Source: Deltaproteobacteria bacterium (lineage in GTDB: Bacteria > JADJOY01). Taken from it: a DNA stretch of 64,000 bases. Position 1 is the stretch's first letter; each line of letters begins with the position of its first letter. The translations under genes and the position numbers were made by a program. Below are positions 29,378-39,389 of the stretch, one piece after another. The stretch spans positions 108,434 to 172,433 of the forward strand of contig JADJOY010000028.1 in assembly GCA_016713535.1 (NCBI GenBank), in the 5' to 3' direction. The notes beneath the pieces were generated by a model. The model did not search any database. It saw only the letters and a list, made by a program, of their open reading frames with translations, and had not been told where the DNA came from.

Positions 29378-29705
29378 GCGTCTCGCGACGCCGTCGCGAC
29401 GCCGCCGCGCGCGGTCAAACATCGTCATTTTTTGCAACGGCGACTGTCTCGGATCGGCGACGATCGGCCCGGCGGAGGTCCCGCCGACGCTGACTGAATG
29501 ACGCCGAGCGACGGTGAACCACGGGATTCCGCCGGCTCATCCGGGCGCGGGTGCGACCACCCGAGGCGCGCGCGCCGCGGCCGGTCGCCACCGGATTGTC
29601 TCGCCCGCCCGCGGGCGGCCGGCGCCCACGAGACCCGCGCCCCGCGCGGCTGGCACAATCGAGACATCCACCTCTCCTGTCCCGCGCAAGGGCGAACCGA
29701 CTCCC
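29378..29705. other. Intergenic, promoter region of the SGNH lipoprotein
   Basis: About 330 bases without a supported gene. An AT-rich patch (TCATTTTTTGCAA near 29425) follows the tetR stop and could be the T-tract of a tetR terminator. Nothing else is seen. Confidence 0.35.
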
Positions 29706-30767
29706 ATGAAGCCGACCCACCTGGCGTTCCCCGTGCTGACGGCGGGCCTCGCGCTCAGCATCGCTTGCACCGCCGCTCCGGTGAGCGGCGTCGTCTACGA
29801 CGACACCAATCACAGCTCGGTCTCGGACTGGGTCCAGCCGATCGACGCCGGCGACGTGCGTCTCGCCGGCGTCGGCGTGGCGCTGCTCGGCACCAGCGGC
29901 GAGCGAAACACCGTCACCGACACGATCGGCGGCTACCTCTTCGATGCGATTCCGGACGGCACCTACCTGGTCACCACCGACGTGGCCCCCGACGTCGACT
30001 CGACCAGCAACAACCGCCCCACCCGCCTCCCCGCGGCGATCCGCGACGGACACGTCCACCTGGTGCACTTGGGCGACAGCCTCGGGGTGGTCGGCCCCGA
30101 GCCGCGCTTTCCGACGATCTTCGCCGAGCACCTGAGCGCGATCGCGCCCACCACTGTCGACAACGTCGCCGTGGGAGGAAGCACCACCCGCGACTGGCTC
30201 CCCGGCGCGGCCACCGGCTTCTTCGAGAACGATCTGGCGCCGCGCCTCGCCGACGCGGACGTGGTCACCATCACCCTCGGCGGCAACGACCTCGACGTCT
30301 ATCTGGGCAACCCACCGGACTACGACCCCATCCACGTCATCGAGCGATTCCTCGCCGACCCCGAGTACCTGTTCCAGATCTACCCGAACCTGGCGACGAT
30401 CATCGCCGCCATCCGCGCCATCAACCCCACGTGCGACGTCGTCTACTTCGTGTACCCGAACTACGCCAACAGCACGGCGATGAAGGGCTACATCGGCGAC
30501 CTGCAGCCGCTCGCGTCACTCGCCTTCGGCGTAGCGCTCGGCGCCGGACGCCAGCTCGCGGCCGAGAACCCGGGGATCGTGATCGCCGACGTCTACACCC
30601 AGCTCGGCAACGCCTGGCTCGACCCGTACCTCATCGACGAGGTCCACCTGAGCGCCGCGGGCCACCAGGTGTTCGCCGACGTGTTGTTCCGCGCCCTCGG
30701 AGGCGTGGACGCCGTCACCGGCCAGGCGGTGCAGCGTTCGTTCGGCTTCGACGGTCCGGCCACCTGA
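29706..30767 (+). CDS. SGNH/GDSL hydrolase lipoprotein with N-terminal carbohydrate-binding-like domain
   Basis: 353 residues. The lipobox LSIAC gives Cys21. Residues about 28-105 resemble the SdrD-B/carboxypeptidase-regulatory fold (VSGVVYDDTNHSSVSD, GVGVALLGTSGERNTVTDTIGGYLFDAIPDGTYLVTT). The hydrolase follows: block I VHLGDSLG (Ser about 124), block III TLGGND, and block V DEVHLSAAGHQ with Asp and His near 312-315. It is a surface-anchored esterase, lipase or acetyl-esterase of unknown substrate. Start ATG 29706 directly precedes the signal peptide. Confidence 0.85.
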   Translation: MKPTHLAFPVLTAGLALSIACTAAPVSGVVYDDTNHSSVSDWVQPIDAGDVRLAGVGVALLGTSGERNTVTDTIGGYLFDAIPDGTYLVTTDVAPDVDSTSNNRPTRLPAAIRDGHVHLVHLGDSLGVVGPEPRFPTIFAEHLSAIAPTTVDNVAVGGSTTRDWLPGAATGFFENDLAPRLADADVVTITLGGNDLDVYLGNPPDYDPIHVIERFLADPEYLFQIYPNLATIIAAIRAINPTCDVVYFVYPNYANSTAMKGYIGDLQPLASLAFGVALGAGRQLAAENPGIVIADVYTQLGNAWLDPYLIDEVHLSAAGHQVFADVLFRALGGVDAVTGQAVQRSFGFDGPAT

Positions 30768-30849
30768 GCTCCACTCGGGACCGGATTGCCCGTTCCAGTT
30801 TCGGGCTCGATCCTCGGGGCGGCCTCGACGCTACCGAGGAGGATCCCCC

Positions 30850-31566
30850 GTGCGCGACCTCACCTGGCTCTCGTATCCCGTCCTGCTGCGGCCGCGCCGC
30901 ATCGAGCGGCACCTCGAGCTGATCGAGCGGTCGGGGCGTTTTCCCGCCGTCCCGAACACCTGGCAGCTCACCCTCGGCGTGGTGCGGATGTGGCACCGCC
31001 TTGCGTTTCGCACCGAGACGGTGGGGCTCAGCGTCTCGCACCCGCCGCATCCGAACCTGCGCGCGCGGCTCTTCCGCCACCGCGCGATCCGCTTTCCGTT
31101 CCTGCTCCACGAGGGTGCCATCACCCCCTTCGACCTGACCGGCCTCATCAGTCCGCCCGCGACGGTCATCAAGCACCTCCTCGGCACCCACCACGACGCC
31201 CGCCAGTTCGCCTACGACCTCGAGCTCCTCGCCTGCCATCCGGGCCAGCTCGAACGGCTCTTGGTGAAAACGAACGAGGTGATCGGCAGCGACGGCCGCC
31301 GCGCCCGCTGGCTACGCGATCTGACCGTCTACCAGACCTACCACCCGCGCCTGCGCGACGCGGTCGAGCGGGCCCTCACCGGCGATTTCGGCCTCACGCC
31401 CGCCGAGGCGGCGAGCCCCGACATCTCGTTCGCTGGCTACCTCGCGTGGTGCGTCGCCCAACCGGCGACACCTCGCGAGACCCTCGGGCTCCTTCGCGAG
31501 GGCCGCTACTCGTGGAGCACCGGGCGCACCGAGCGCTGCGCCGACCTGGCCTCCGCCGCCATCTGA
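30850..31566 (+). CDS. Hypothetical protein, unrecognised family
   Basis: 238 residues from GTG 30850, supported by a strong GAGGAGG 7 bases upstream. There is no signal peptide or membrane segment. It is rich in Leu, Arg and His, with motifs such as HPPHPNLRARLFRHRAIRFPFLLHEGAITPFDLTGL and HHDARQFAYDLELLACHPGQL. It is probably an alpha-helical cytoplasmic protein. I do not recognise it. It follows the SGNH gene by 82 bases and may share its transcript. Confidence 0.7.
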   Translation: MRDLTWLSYPVLLRPRRIERHLELIERSGRFPAVPNTWQLTLGVVRMWHRLAFRTETVGLSVSHPPHPNLRARLFRHRAIRFPFLLHEGAITPFDLTGLISPPATVIKHLLGTHHDARQFAYDLELLACHPGQLERLLVKTNEVIGSDGRRARWLRDLTVYQTYHPRLRDAVERALTGDFGLTPAEAASPDISFAGYLAWCVAQPATPRETLGLLREGRYSWSTGRTERCADLASAAI

Positions 31567-31633
31567 GCGCGCGGCCGATCACGGCGGCCTCCCGCCAGCC
31601 TTCCCGTCGCCGCGCGCGCCCGCCCGCGGTGGC

Positions 31634-33061
31634 TCACTCTCCGCGGTCGAGCAGCTTGTGGTAGCTCGCGAGCCAATACGCCGAGAGGTAGTCGACTCCC
31701 GGCTCGACCTGGGTGGGATCGTCGGCCCCACACTCCTCGACGACGAAGGGATCGTGTTGCCACTGGAAACCGTTCAGGCACTGCTGCATCACCGGCAGCG
31801 CCTCGAGCGCCTGGAGGTGGACCAGACCCAGGAGATCCGCGAGCCACGGGAACTGCGCCCACAGCGCCACCAGGTCTCGCGAGAACGGATCGACGGTGTA
31901 GGACCCGGGCTCGCGCGCCGGCGTGTGCCGCCAGCGGTTGGGCGGTGCGGGAAAATCGGTGAGGTCGAGATCGAGCTGGGCGAGGTAGGGATCGTCGCTC
32001 GGCGCTGGCGTCCACGGTCCCTGGCTCATGTACATCGCGTTGAACCACGGGTTGTGGGAGAGCCGGGTGTAGGTGTGAAGATCGACGTCGAAGTGCTGGC
32101 GCATCCAGTCGTGATCGGCGGCGCCGAGATAGACCTTCCCGAGCCTCAGGATCGTGTACCAGGTGATGTGCGAGAGGTTGTTCGCGAAGTAGCTGTTGTA
32201 GCGGTTCCACGCGTTGAGATCGTTGAGCACGTACGAGGTGCGCAGCCCGTCGGTGATCAACCGGCGCAGCTCGCCCAGGGCGCGCTCGTCGCCGCTCACG
32301 TGGTAGGCGATCAGCGACACGTAGAGCTGCGTCGAGATCAGGATCTGCGGCGCCACCGCCGACGGCAGCCCGCGTTCGTCGACGATCACCCAGCCGTGGT
32401 CGAGCAGCGCGTGGAACACCTCCAGCACGTCGGCGCGGATCGCCTCGCGGGTGGGCTCGTCGTCCAGGAGGTCGTACGCCGTCACCAGACCGAAGAGCCA
32501 GCCGATGTATTGATCGCGGCTGGTCTCGCCCCACCAGAAGTCTCCGGCGTAGGGACCGCTCTCCAGGTGATGGCAGCGCACCTGGGTGTCGCACCACTCG
32601 TCACCGAAGTAGGCCGTCGAGGTCTGCGGCGCCCAGTAGCGCGCGACGTACCCGGTGACCCCGGTGACGTGGAGGGTTCCGGACAGCGTCGCGGTCATCC
32701 GTAGCGCGTTGGCGCGCGCCTCGGGATCGCCGCTGACGTGGTGACGCATGGCCTGGCTCGCGAGGTAGACGCCGGTCCAGATCGTGCTGTCGGCCTTGTA
32801 GGTGATCGCATCGAGGGCGGTGTAGTCGGTGTCGGTGAAGCGCTGCGTGACGGTGCCGCCGTGGTCGGGCTGGTGCCAGGCGACGTGCCAGTCGTCGTAG
32901 GAGTCGGCCTTCGCGCGCAGCGGGCCGGCGAGCCCGCTCTCGTCGTAGTCACGCGGTTCGACGTTCGATTGCGGCCACGGCGCGACGAAGTCGTCCGGGT
33001 CGCAGCCGAGCACGAACGACGTGAGCGCCAGCACGTACGTGAGGATCGTCCGAGCACGCAT
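31634..33061 (-). CDS. Lipoprotein of unknown function (possible alpha/alpha-barrel)
   Basis: 475 residues with signal and lipobox VLGC (Cys20). Many aromatic and His/Asp-rich helices recur (WTGVYLASQAMRHHVSGDPEARANALR, YIGWLFGLVTAYDLL, LISTQLYVSLIAYHVSGDERAL), the pattern of helix-pair toroids such as six-hairpin glycosidases. No catalytic pair can be assigned. It is convergent with the 30850 gene and stands alone on its strand. Role at the outer membrane or periplasm unknown. Confidence 0.75.
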   Translation of the reverse strand: MRARTILTYVLALTSFVLGCDPDDFVAPWPQSNVEPRDYDESGLAGPLRAKADSYDDWHVAWHQPDHGGTVTQRFTDTDYTALDAITYKADSTIWTGVYLASQAMRHHVSGDPEARANALRMTATLSGTLHVTGVTGYVARYWAPQTSTAYFGDEWCDTQVRCHHLESGPYAGDFWWGETSRDQYIGWLFGLVTAYDLLDDEPTREAIRADVLEVFHALLDHGWVIVDERGLPSAVAPQILISTQLYVSLIAYHVSGDERALGELRRLITDGLRTSYVLNDLNAWNRYNSYFANNLSHITWYTILRLGKVYLGAADHDWMRQHFDVDLHTYTRLSHNPWFNAMYMSQGPWTPAPSDDPYLAQLDLDLTDFPAPPNRWRHTPAREPGSYTVDPFSRDLVALWAQFPWLADLLGLVHLQALEALPVMQQCLNGFQWQHDPFVVEECGADDPTQVEPGVDYLSAYWLASYHKLLDRGE

Positions 33062-33172
33062 CGTTTCCCCCCTCCACGAAGTCCCGCAGGTCCTGCCGCC
33101 GCGGTCACGCGAAGGGTGCCTGGACGAACTGGAATGCGCACTCCGAAACGAACGTGCTTCGGCCTTGCCGGC

Positions 33173-35038
33173 TCAGCGCCGCACGAACTTGCCGAGGGCC
33201 GCGAGGAGCGCCACGGGGTCCACCGGCTTGGCGAGGCGCGGATGCCCTTCGTACGCCGGCTCGCGCGCGCCGCTGCCGCCGTAACCGCTCATCACCACGA
33301 ACGGTATGCCTCGCCTGGCGAGCGCCTCGGCCACACGTGCGCTGGTCTCGCCGCGCAGGTCCACGTCGAGGATCGCCACGTCGAAGCCGCCGGTGGCGAC
33401 GAGCTGAAGCGCATCCGCGACACTCGGGGCCGGCCCAACGACGTCGCATCCCTGACGCGACAGCACCCGAAGCAGCAGCCGCGCCTGGAGCACATCGTCC
33501 TCGACGAGCAGGATCCTGAGGCCGAGGGGCACCTTGGCGGCCGCGCCCGGCGGCGTCGCCGCGCCCGGTCGGGCGGCGGCCTCGTACGTCCCTTGCATCC
33601 CCAGGGCGAGGGGGAGCGCCAGCGTGCACCGGAAGCCGCTCGCCTCGAACGAGTCTTCCCACGAGCCGCCGAGCTCGCGATCGACCAGCTCGCGCACCAG
33701 CGCCAGGCCCAGCCCGTGCGAGCCCGGCGCGCTCACCTGCGGGCCCCCGGTCTCCCGCCATGTGAGATGGAGGCGCCCGTCGCTGGCGCGCGCCCAGCGC
33801 AGCTCGACGTGCCCGTCGGGCACCGAGAGGGCGCCGTGCTTGCGCGCGTTGGTGACCAGCTCGTTGAGGACCAGCGCGAACGCCTGCACGCTGCGCGCAG
33901 CGAGGCGCGCCGGCTCGCCGCTCGCATCGATGCGGCGCTGGACCCCGCTGGCCGCAGGCCCCACCACCACTCGCACCACGTCCGAGATCTCGGCGGCCGT
34001 CCAGCGGCCGCGGGCGAGGACCTCGTGGGCCTGGCTCATGGCGCCCAGGCGGCCGCGGAAGGCGGCCTGGAACTCACCGAGCGAGCGCGAGTGCTCGAGC
34101 GTTTCGTCGGCGAGCGACAGCACCGTCGCGAGCGCGTTCTTCACGCGGTGATCGAGCTCGCTCGCGAGCAGCGCCTGGCGGACCTCACCTTCCTTGCGTT
34201 CCGACACGTCCCGGCCCACGGCCTGCAGCTCGACGAGCCGGCCCGCCGAGTCGAAGAAACCGAGCAGCGACCACTGGTACCACGCGCTGCGCCCGTCGCG
34301 GCGGGTCACCCGGTGCTCTCCCGAGATCGCGGGACGCTCGGAGGTGAGGCTCGCGATGTGCTTGCTCACGATGTCGCGATCCTTGCGGGGCACCGCGTGC
34401 CACACGGACGTACCGAGCGCCTCGTCGGGCGACACGCCGAAGTACTCGCAGTAGGCGCGGTTCACGAAGGTCCGCGTGCCGTCTGGCCGCCAGCGCACGA
34501 TGAAGTCGCTCTGCGCCTCCACCACGCCGCGGTAGCGCCGCTCGCTATGCGCGAGGGCGTCCTGGAGCAGCTTGATCTCCGTGATCTCGCGGGAGATCCC
34601 GAACAGGCCGCGGACGCGTCCCGCGGCGTCGCGCCACGGCAGCTTGGTGGATAGCACCCAGTGCTGTCGGCCGCCCTCCACCTCGCCACCTTCGAGCTTG
34701 TTGACGAACGTCTCCGCGTGCTCGATCACGAGCCGGTCGTCGGCCGCCGTTTCGGTCGCGATCTCAGGCGGGAACACGTCTTCGTCCCTGAGCCCGACGA
34801 TGTCCGCCGCGGCACGGTGAAAGAGCCGCTCGAAGGAACGACTGACACACACGAAGCGGCGCTCGGCGTCCTTGAAGTAGACGTAGTCCGGGACGTTCTC
34901 GAGCAACGTGCCGAGCAGCCCGGCCGCCGCCGCATCGCTCGCCACATCGGGCCCGAGCAGGTCGCTGCGCTCGAGGTCCGTGACCTTGCGTCGCAGGTCG
35001 GCGAGCTCGCGCTCGAGATCTTCGAGGGTCGGCGGCAT
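33173..35038 (-). CDS. Hybrid HWE-type sensor histidine kinase with PAS domains and C-terminal receiver
   Basis: 621 residues, cytoplasmic (no membrane helix). A short coiled coil (LERELADLRRKVTDLE) is followed by PAS1 (about 45-160, FKDAERRFVCVSRSF) and PAS2 (about 165-285). The kinase core has the HWE/HisKA_2 motif LDHRVKNALATVLSLADE, N-box LNELVTNARKHGAL and a terminal HGLGLALVRELVDRELGG. A receiver domain (about 505-620) has LVEDD, phospho-Asp in AILDVDLRG and KPVDP. The attached receiver suggests internal phosphotransfer; HWE kinases often sense light or general stress. No partner regulator is adjacent. Confidence 0.9.
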   Translation of the reverse strand: MPPTLEDLERELADLRRKVTDLERSDLLGPDVASDAAAAGLLGTLLENVPDYVYFKDAERRFVCVSRSFERLFHRAAADIVGLRDEDVFPPEIATETAADDRLVIEHAETFVNKLEGGEVEGGRQHWVLSTKLPWRDAAGRVRGLFGISREITEIKLLQDALAHSERRYRGVVEAQSDFIVRWRPDGTRTFVNRAYCEYFGVSPDEALGTSVWHAVPRKDRDIVSKHIASLTSERPAISGEHRVTRRDGRSAWYQWSLLGFFDSAGRLVELQAVGRDVSERKEGEVRQALLASELDHRVKNALATVLSLADETLEHSRSLGEFQAAFRGRLGAMSQAHEVLARGRWTAAEISDVVRVVVGPAASGVQRRIDASGEPARLAARSVQAFALVLNELVTNARKHGALSVPDGHVELRWARASDGRLHLTWRETGGPQVSAPGSHGLGLALVRELVDRELGGSWEDSFEASGFRCTLALPLALGMQGTYEAAARPGAATPPGAAAKVPLGLRILLVEDDVLQARLLLRVLSRQGCDVVGPAPSVADALQLVATGGFDVAILDVDLRGETSARVAEALARRGIPFVVMSGYGGSGAREPAYEGHPRLAKPVDPVALLAALGKFVRR

Positions 35039-35162
35039 CCGTCACGGCGCGCGGCGGGGGAAGCGCGGCGCCATCGCGGACCGCGCCTCCACGAGGCCCG
35101 AATCCGCGACACAACGATACCACCTCGTATCGATAAAACAATTCAACTTTTGACCGAGGGAA

Positions 35163-36659
35163 TCACCTGATATGCACAGAAGGCCGGCGCGCCTCCCGGC
35201 CGGCCCGGCGATGGCGGGCGGCGGCGTTCCGCGGCGCCGCCTCGGTCGAGCGCTTCGAACGCGGGCTCGCCGCGGCCACCAGCTCGCCGAAGGCCTCCTC
35301 GAAGTGACGGGCGAGGACCTCGAGGTCCGCCATCGCGTCCCAGTCGCCCATCAGGCCCACACCGAGCTTTCCTTCGTAGCTCACCACTCCGACCATGAGC
35401 GGGAGGTTGGGCCCGAGCGGAATGCACGGGTGGAGGTCGAGGAGTCGCGCACCGCATGCGTAGAGGGGAAATGGCGGCCCCGGGACGTTCGTGACCACCG
35501 TGTTGAGGAAGCGCTGCGCGGGCTGGAGGTCGCCGAGGTGGTGGAGCAGCGTCGCGGGCGGAAAGCCGGGCAGCTCGGTGATCACCTCGGCGAGCTCGAT
35601 CTCGTGGGAGTGCTTGCGGACCCGGGTCGCGAGCCTGATCCGCTCGTAGCGGCGCGCCGGGTCGGCGATCTCCACCGGCAGCCGCACCATCATCGCCGCC
35701 ACCCGATTGCCGAGGCCGCGGCCATCCGCTCCCGGCCGCACGTTGACCGGCACGGCCACGTGGAGCTCGAGCCCCAGGCACGTGGCGCCGCGGTGAAGCA
35801 GGAAGCGCCTCAGCGCTCCCGCCACCGTCGCGAGCACGACGTCGTTGACGGTGCCTCCGAGGACGTTCTTCACCCCCTTCGCGCTCGCGAGGGGGAACGT
35901 CGCCGTCGCGAAGCGGCGGTGGGGACCGATCGGAACGTTGAGGCAGGTCCGCGGCGCGAAGCCTTCACCGAGCCAGGCGCGCAGCCCGGCCGCCTCGTCG
36001 ACCAGCGTCTTGACCAGCGCGCGCGGCGACGCGAGCCGAGCGCTCGCCGCGCGGGCGAACCGGGCCGGCTCGACGGCACGCTCTGCGAGCGCGTCACGCC
36101 AGCGCGCGAACCCGCTCGGCTCGGGCCGCGGCCGGAACGCGGGTGCCGCCTCGACCACAGCCGCGGGATCGAGGTCGAAGATCACCGCGGCCACGTTCAT
36201 CCCCGCGACGCCGTCGACCATGCAGTGATGCACCTTGAGCACCAGCCCCACGCGGCCATCGTCGAGGCCGTCGACCCAGTGCATCTCCCAGAGCGGCCGC
36301 TCGCGGTCGAGGCGGCGCGCCATCAGCTCGGCGGTGAGTCCCTCGAGCTCCGCGGCTCCCCCCGGGCGCGGCAGACCGGTGAAGCGCACGTGGTAGTGGA
36401 TGTTGAAGTGCGGGTCGTCCGTCCACACCGGGCGCCCGGCCCCGAAGGGCACCCACGCGAGCCGCTGGTGAAACCGGGGCGCGTTGGCGATCCGGGCCTC
36501 GACGTGGCGCACGATCCGAGCGCGGTCGAGGGCGCCGCGCCGGTCGCGCAGTGGCCCGCCCTCGAAACGAGCCAAGGCACCGACGTGCATCGGCCCGCGC
36601 TCGCTCTCGAGGTCGAGGAAGGTGGTGTCGAGAGCGCTCAAGCGATCCGGGTTCACCAT
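35163..36659 (-). CDS. Wax ester synthase / diacylglycerol acyltransferase (WS/DGAT)
   Basis: 498 residues. The acyltransferase motif HHCMVDG (HHxxxDG, about residues 143-149) is intact. The opening MVNPDRLSALDTTFLDLESERGPMHVGAL and the PLWEMHWVDGL and NVPGPPFPLY segments are family hallmarks. It esterifies fatty alcohols or diacylglycerol with acyl-CoA to make neutral storage lipid. Start ATG 36659 is where homologues begin; the longer frame upstream is not supported. It lies downstream of an HSL-type esterase on the same strand. Confidence 0.95.
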   Translation of the reverse strand: MVNPDRLSALDTTFLDLESERGPMHVGALARFEGGPLRDRRGALDRARIVRHVEARIANAPRFHQRLAWVPFGAGRPVWTDDPHFNIHYHVRFTGLPRPGGAAELEGLTAELMARRLDRERPLWEMHWVDGLDDGRVGLVLKVHHCMVDGVAGMNVAAVIFDLDPAAVVEAAPAFRPRPEPSGFARWRDALAERAVEPARFARAASARLASPRALVKTLVDEAAGLRAWLGEGFAPRTCLNVPIGPHRRFATATFPLASAKGVKNVLGGTVNDVVLATVAGALRRFLLHRGATCLGLELHVAVPVNVRPGADGRGLGNRVAAMMVRLPVEIADPARRYERIRLATRVRKHSHEIELAEVITELPGFPPATLLHHLGDLQPAQRFLNTVVTNVPGPPFPLYACGARLLDLHPCIPLGPNLPLMVGVVSYEGKLGVGLMGDWDAMADLEVLARHFEEAFGELVAAASPRSKRSTEAAPRNAAARHRRAGREARRPSVHIR

Positions 36660-36895
36660 GACGCACCTCGCAGGCTCGAGGCCGGCCCCGTCCCGCAATC
36701 CCTGCCAGCGGGATGCCAGCGCGCACCGGACGGAAGCGTCGGGCCGCGGCGTGCGGAAGCTCACGCGAGGTCGGGCGCGTGGCGCCGCCACCGGCCGCGG
36801 CGGTCGGTCGGAGCGCGTTGCGGCGCGGTGACGAGCGATCGCGGATCGAGCCCCGCGTGTCCCCCGTGGGCCACGGCGGCGGTCACCGGCGCCAG

Positions 36896-37819
36896 TCACC
36901 GCAGCGCGCGCACGTCCCGCGCGACCTCCTCGAAGGCGTTGCGGGCGGCGGCGGCGAACGGCGCGAGCGAGGCGAAGCCGTGGACCAGTCCGGCAAAGCG
37001 CCGGTGGACGACCACCACCCCCGCCTCGGCGAGCGCCGCAGCGTACGCCGCCCCCTCGTCGGCGAGCGGATCGTGGCCGGCGGTCGCCACCACGGTGGGC
37101 GGCAGCCCCGCGAGCGACGGCGCGCGCAGCGGCGAGGCGCGCGGATCGAGCCGATCGCGCGGGTCGGGCGCGTAGTGGTCCCAGAACCAGCCCATCTGCG
37201 CGCTCGTCAGGAACGGCGCCTCGGCATTCGCGACGTAGCTGTCGCGGCCGAGGTCGTGGTCGGTGACGGGATAGAGGAGCAGCGCGACCGCGAGCGGCGG
37301 CCCGCCGCGCGCGAACGCGAGCTGAGCGACGACTGCGGCGAGCGCCCCGCCGGCGCTGTCACCAGCGACGCCGATCGCGCGGGGGTCGACGCCGAGCTCG
37401 CGCGCGCGGGCGTGCACCCAGCACACCGCCGCGTAGGCATCCTCGGGCGCCGCCGGGAACGGTTGCTCGGGCGCGAGGCGGTAGTCGACCGAGACGATCA
37501 CGCTGTCCGAGGCGGTGGCGAGCCTCCGGCACAGGTCGTCGTGCTGGTCCAGGCCACCGAGCACGAAACCGCCGCCGTGGAAGAAGACCAGCGCGTCGCG
37601 AGCGTCCGGACGCGGGGCGTAGAGCCGGGCGGGCAGCGCCCCCGCAGCGCCGTCCACGCTGAGGTCCTCGACCCGCGCGAGCGGGTGCTCGGGCATCGGG
37701 AACGAGATCGCCGCGAAGGCCGCGCGGATCTCGCTCGGCGCGCGTCCCTCGAAGTCGCGCGGCAAGCCGAGCTGCTCGGCCATCGTGGCGAGGGCGAGGA
37801 TCTCGGCGTCGATCGTCAT
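36896..37819 (-). CDS. HSL-family alpha/beta hydrolase (carboxylesterase)
   Basis: 307 residues from ATG 37819. It has oxyanion-hole HGGGF (about residue 81), nucleophile GDSAGG (Ser about 152), acid in AGHDPLADEG (about 249) and His in GLVHGF (about 278), the complete hormone-sensitive-lipase-type esterase set. It cleaves short or medium acyl esters. The BVMO gene is divergent 85 bases away; together they could oxidise a ketone to an ester and hydrolyse it. That pairing is an inference. Confidence 0.9.
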   Translation of the reverse strand: MTIDAEILALATMAEQLGLPRDFEGRAPSEIRAAFAAISFPMPEHPLARVEDLSVDGAAGALPARLYAPRPDARDALVFFHGGGFVLGGLDQHDDLCRRLATASDSVIVSVDYRLAPEQPFPAAPEDAYAAVCWVHARARELGVDPRAIGVAGDSAGGALAAVVAQLAFARGGPPLAVALLLYPVTDHDLGRDSYVANAEAPFLTSAQMGWFWDHYAPDPRDRLDPRASPLRAPSLAGLPPTVVATAGHDPLADEGAAYAAALAEAGVVVVHRRFAGLVHGFASLAPFAAAARNAFEEVARDVRALR

Positions 37820-37904
37820 TGGAGGCACGCGGTGGCTGTGTGAGGATCTTCGCGATCGGCCCGGCCCGGGTCAATCCGAACGTGCGGGCTGGCTCGAACG
37901 TCCC

Positions 37905-39389
37905 ATGGCCGGCGACACACCCGCTCCCCGCCGCGATCCGCGGGTCGCCATCGTCGGCGCCGGGATGTCGGGGCTGCTGGCGGGGATCGAGCTGCGCCGC
38001 GCCGGCGTCGAGAGCTTCACGATCTTCGAGAAGGAGCGCGACGTCGGCGGCACCTGGCGCGACAACCGCTACCCGGGCCTCACCTGCGACGTGCCGTCGC
38101 TCCTCTATACCTATTCGTTCGAGCTCTCGCCCGAGTGGAGCCGCCGCTATCCGTCGGGCGCCGAGATCCACGCGTACTTCCGGCGCGTCGCGACCAAGTA
38201 CGAGCTCGCTCGCAACGTCCGCCTCGGCGCCGAGGTGACGAGCGTCAGCTGGGACGGGGCGCGCTGGCGGGTCGCGACCGCGAGCGGCGAGGTCGCGACG
38301 TTCGACTTCGTGATCGCGGCGTGCGGAGCGCTCCATCGCCCACGCCTACCCGAGATCGAGGGGCTCGCGTCGTTCGGCGGAGAGGCGTTTCACACCGCGC
38401 GCTGGCCCGACGGCCTCGACCTCGCGGGGCGGCGGGTGGGGATCGTCGGCACCGGCTCGACCGCCGCCCAGGTCGTCCCGGAGGTCGCGAAGGTGGCGAC
38501 GCGGCTGACGGTGTTCCAGCGCACCGCGCAGTGGATGTTCCCGATGGCGAACCCCCCGGCGAGCGCGCGCGGACGCGCGCTGCTCACCCGGCATCCGCGC
38601 TTGCTCCGGCTGCGCCACGAGCTGTGGCGGGTCGGCTTCGAGCTCGGCGCCCACGCCCAGCTCGGCAACCGGCCGCTGCTCGCCTGGATCGACTGGCGCT
38701 GCCGGCGCAACCTCGCCCAGGTCCGCGATCCCGAGCTGCGCCGCGAGCTCACGCCCACCTACCGCGCGGGCTGCAAGCGCCTGGTGATCTCGGAGGGCTT
38801 CTATCCGGCGATCCAGCGCGACAACGTCCTCCTGGTGACGGAGCCGATCCGGCGCGTCGTCGCCGCGGGCGTCGAGACCGGAGCTGGCGAGCTCCACCCC
38901 CTCGACGCGCTGATCCTCGCTACCGGCTTCGATGCGCACGCCTACGTCCGCCCGACCCGGGTGACCGGCGCGGGCGGCGCCACCCTCGACGAGCTGTGGC
39001 GCGACGGCGTGTTCGCCTACCGCACCGTGGCCATGCCCGGCTTCCCGAACTTCTTCTTCCTGATCGGCCCGCACAGCCCGATCGGCAACTACTCGGTGAT
39101 CAGTGTCGCGGAAGTGCAGATGCGCTACGTGATGGAGTGGATCGAGCGATGGCGGCGCGGGACCTTCGCGAGCACTTCGCCCACCGCGGACGCGACGCGG
39201 CGCTTCAACGAGCGGCTGCGCGCGGCGTTCCGCGGCACGATCTGGGTGTCGGGCTGCAAGAGCTGGTACCTCGACCGCCACGGCAACCCGGTGCTGTGGC
39301 CCTGGCCGCTCGCCGAGCTGCGCCGCCAGCTCCGCCATCCGGTGCTCGACGACTTCGAGCTCACCCCCGTCACGGAGGCCCGCCCATGA
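37905..39389 (+). CDS. Flavin-containing Baeyer-Villiger monooxygenase
   Basis: 494 residues. FAD-binding GAGMSG (about 19-24), the NADPH Rossmann GTGSTAA (about 182) and between them the BVMO fingerprint FGGEAFHTARWP (FxGxxxHxxxWP, about 156-167). The end GCKSWYLDRHGNPVLWPWP is typical of this group. It inserts oxygen next to a ketone to give an ester or lactone. Start ATG 37905. Its stop overlaps the next gene's start (ATGA). Confidence 0.95.
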   Translation: MAGDTPAPRRDPRVAIVGAGMSGLLAGIELRRAGVESFTIFEKERDVGGTWRDNRYPGLTCDVPSLLYTYSFELSPEWSRRYPSGAEIHAYFRRVATKYELARNVRLGAEVTSVSWDGARWRVATASGEVATFDFVIAACGALHRPRLPEIEGLASFGGEAFHTARWPDGLDLAGRRVGIVGTGSTAAQVVPEVAKVATRLTVFQRTAQWMFPMANPPASARGRALLTRHPRLLRLRHELWRVGFELGAHAQLGNRPLLAWIDWRCRRNLAQVRDPELRRELTPTYRAGCKRLVISEGFYPAIQRDNVLLVTEPIRRVVAAGVETGAGELHPLDALILATGFDAHAYVRPTRVTGAGGATLDELWRDGVFAYRTVAMPGFPNFFFLIGPHSPIGNYSVISVAEVQMRYVMEWIERWRRGTFASTSPTADATRRFNERLRAAFRGTIWVSGCKSWYLDRHGNPVLWPWPLAELRRQLRHPVLDDFELTPVTEARP

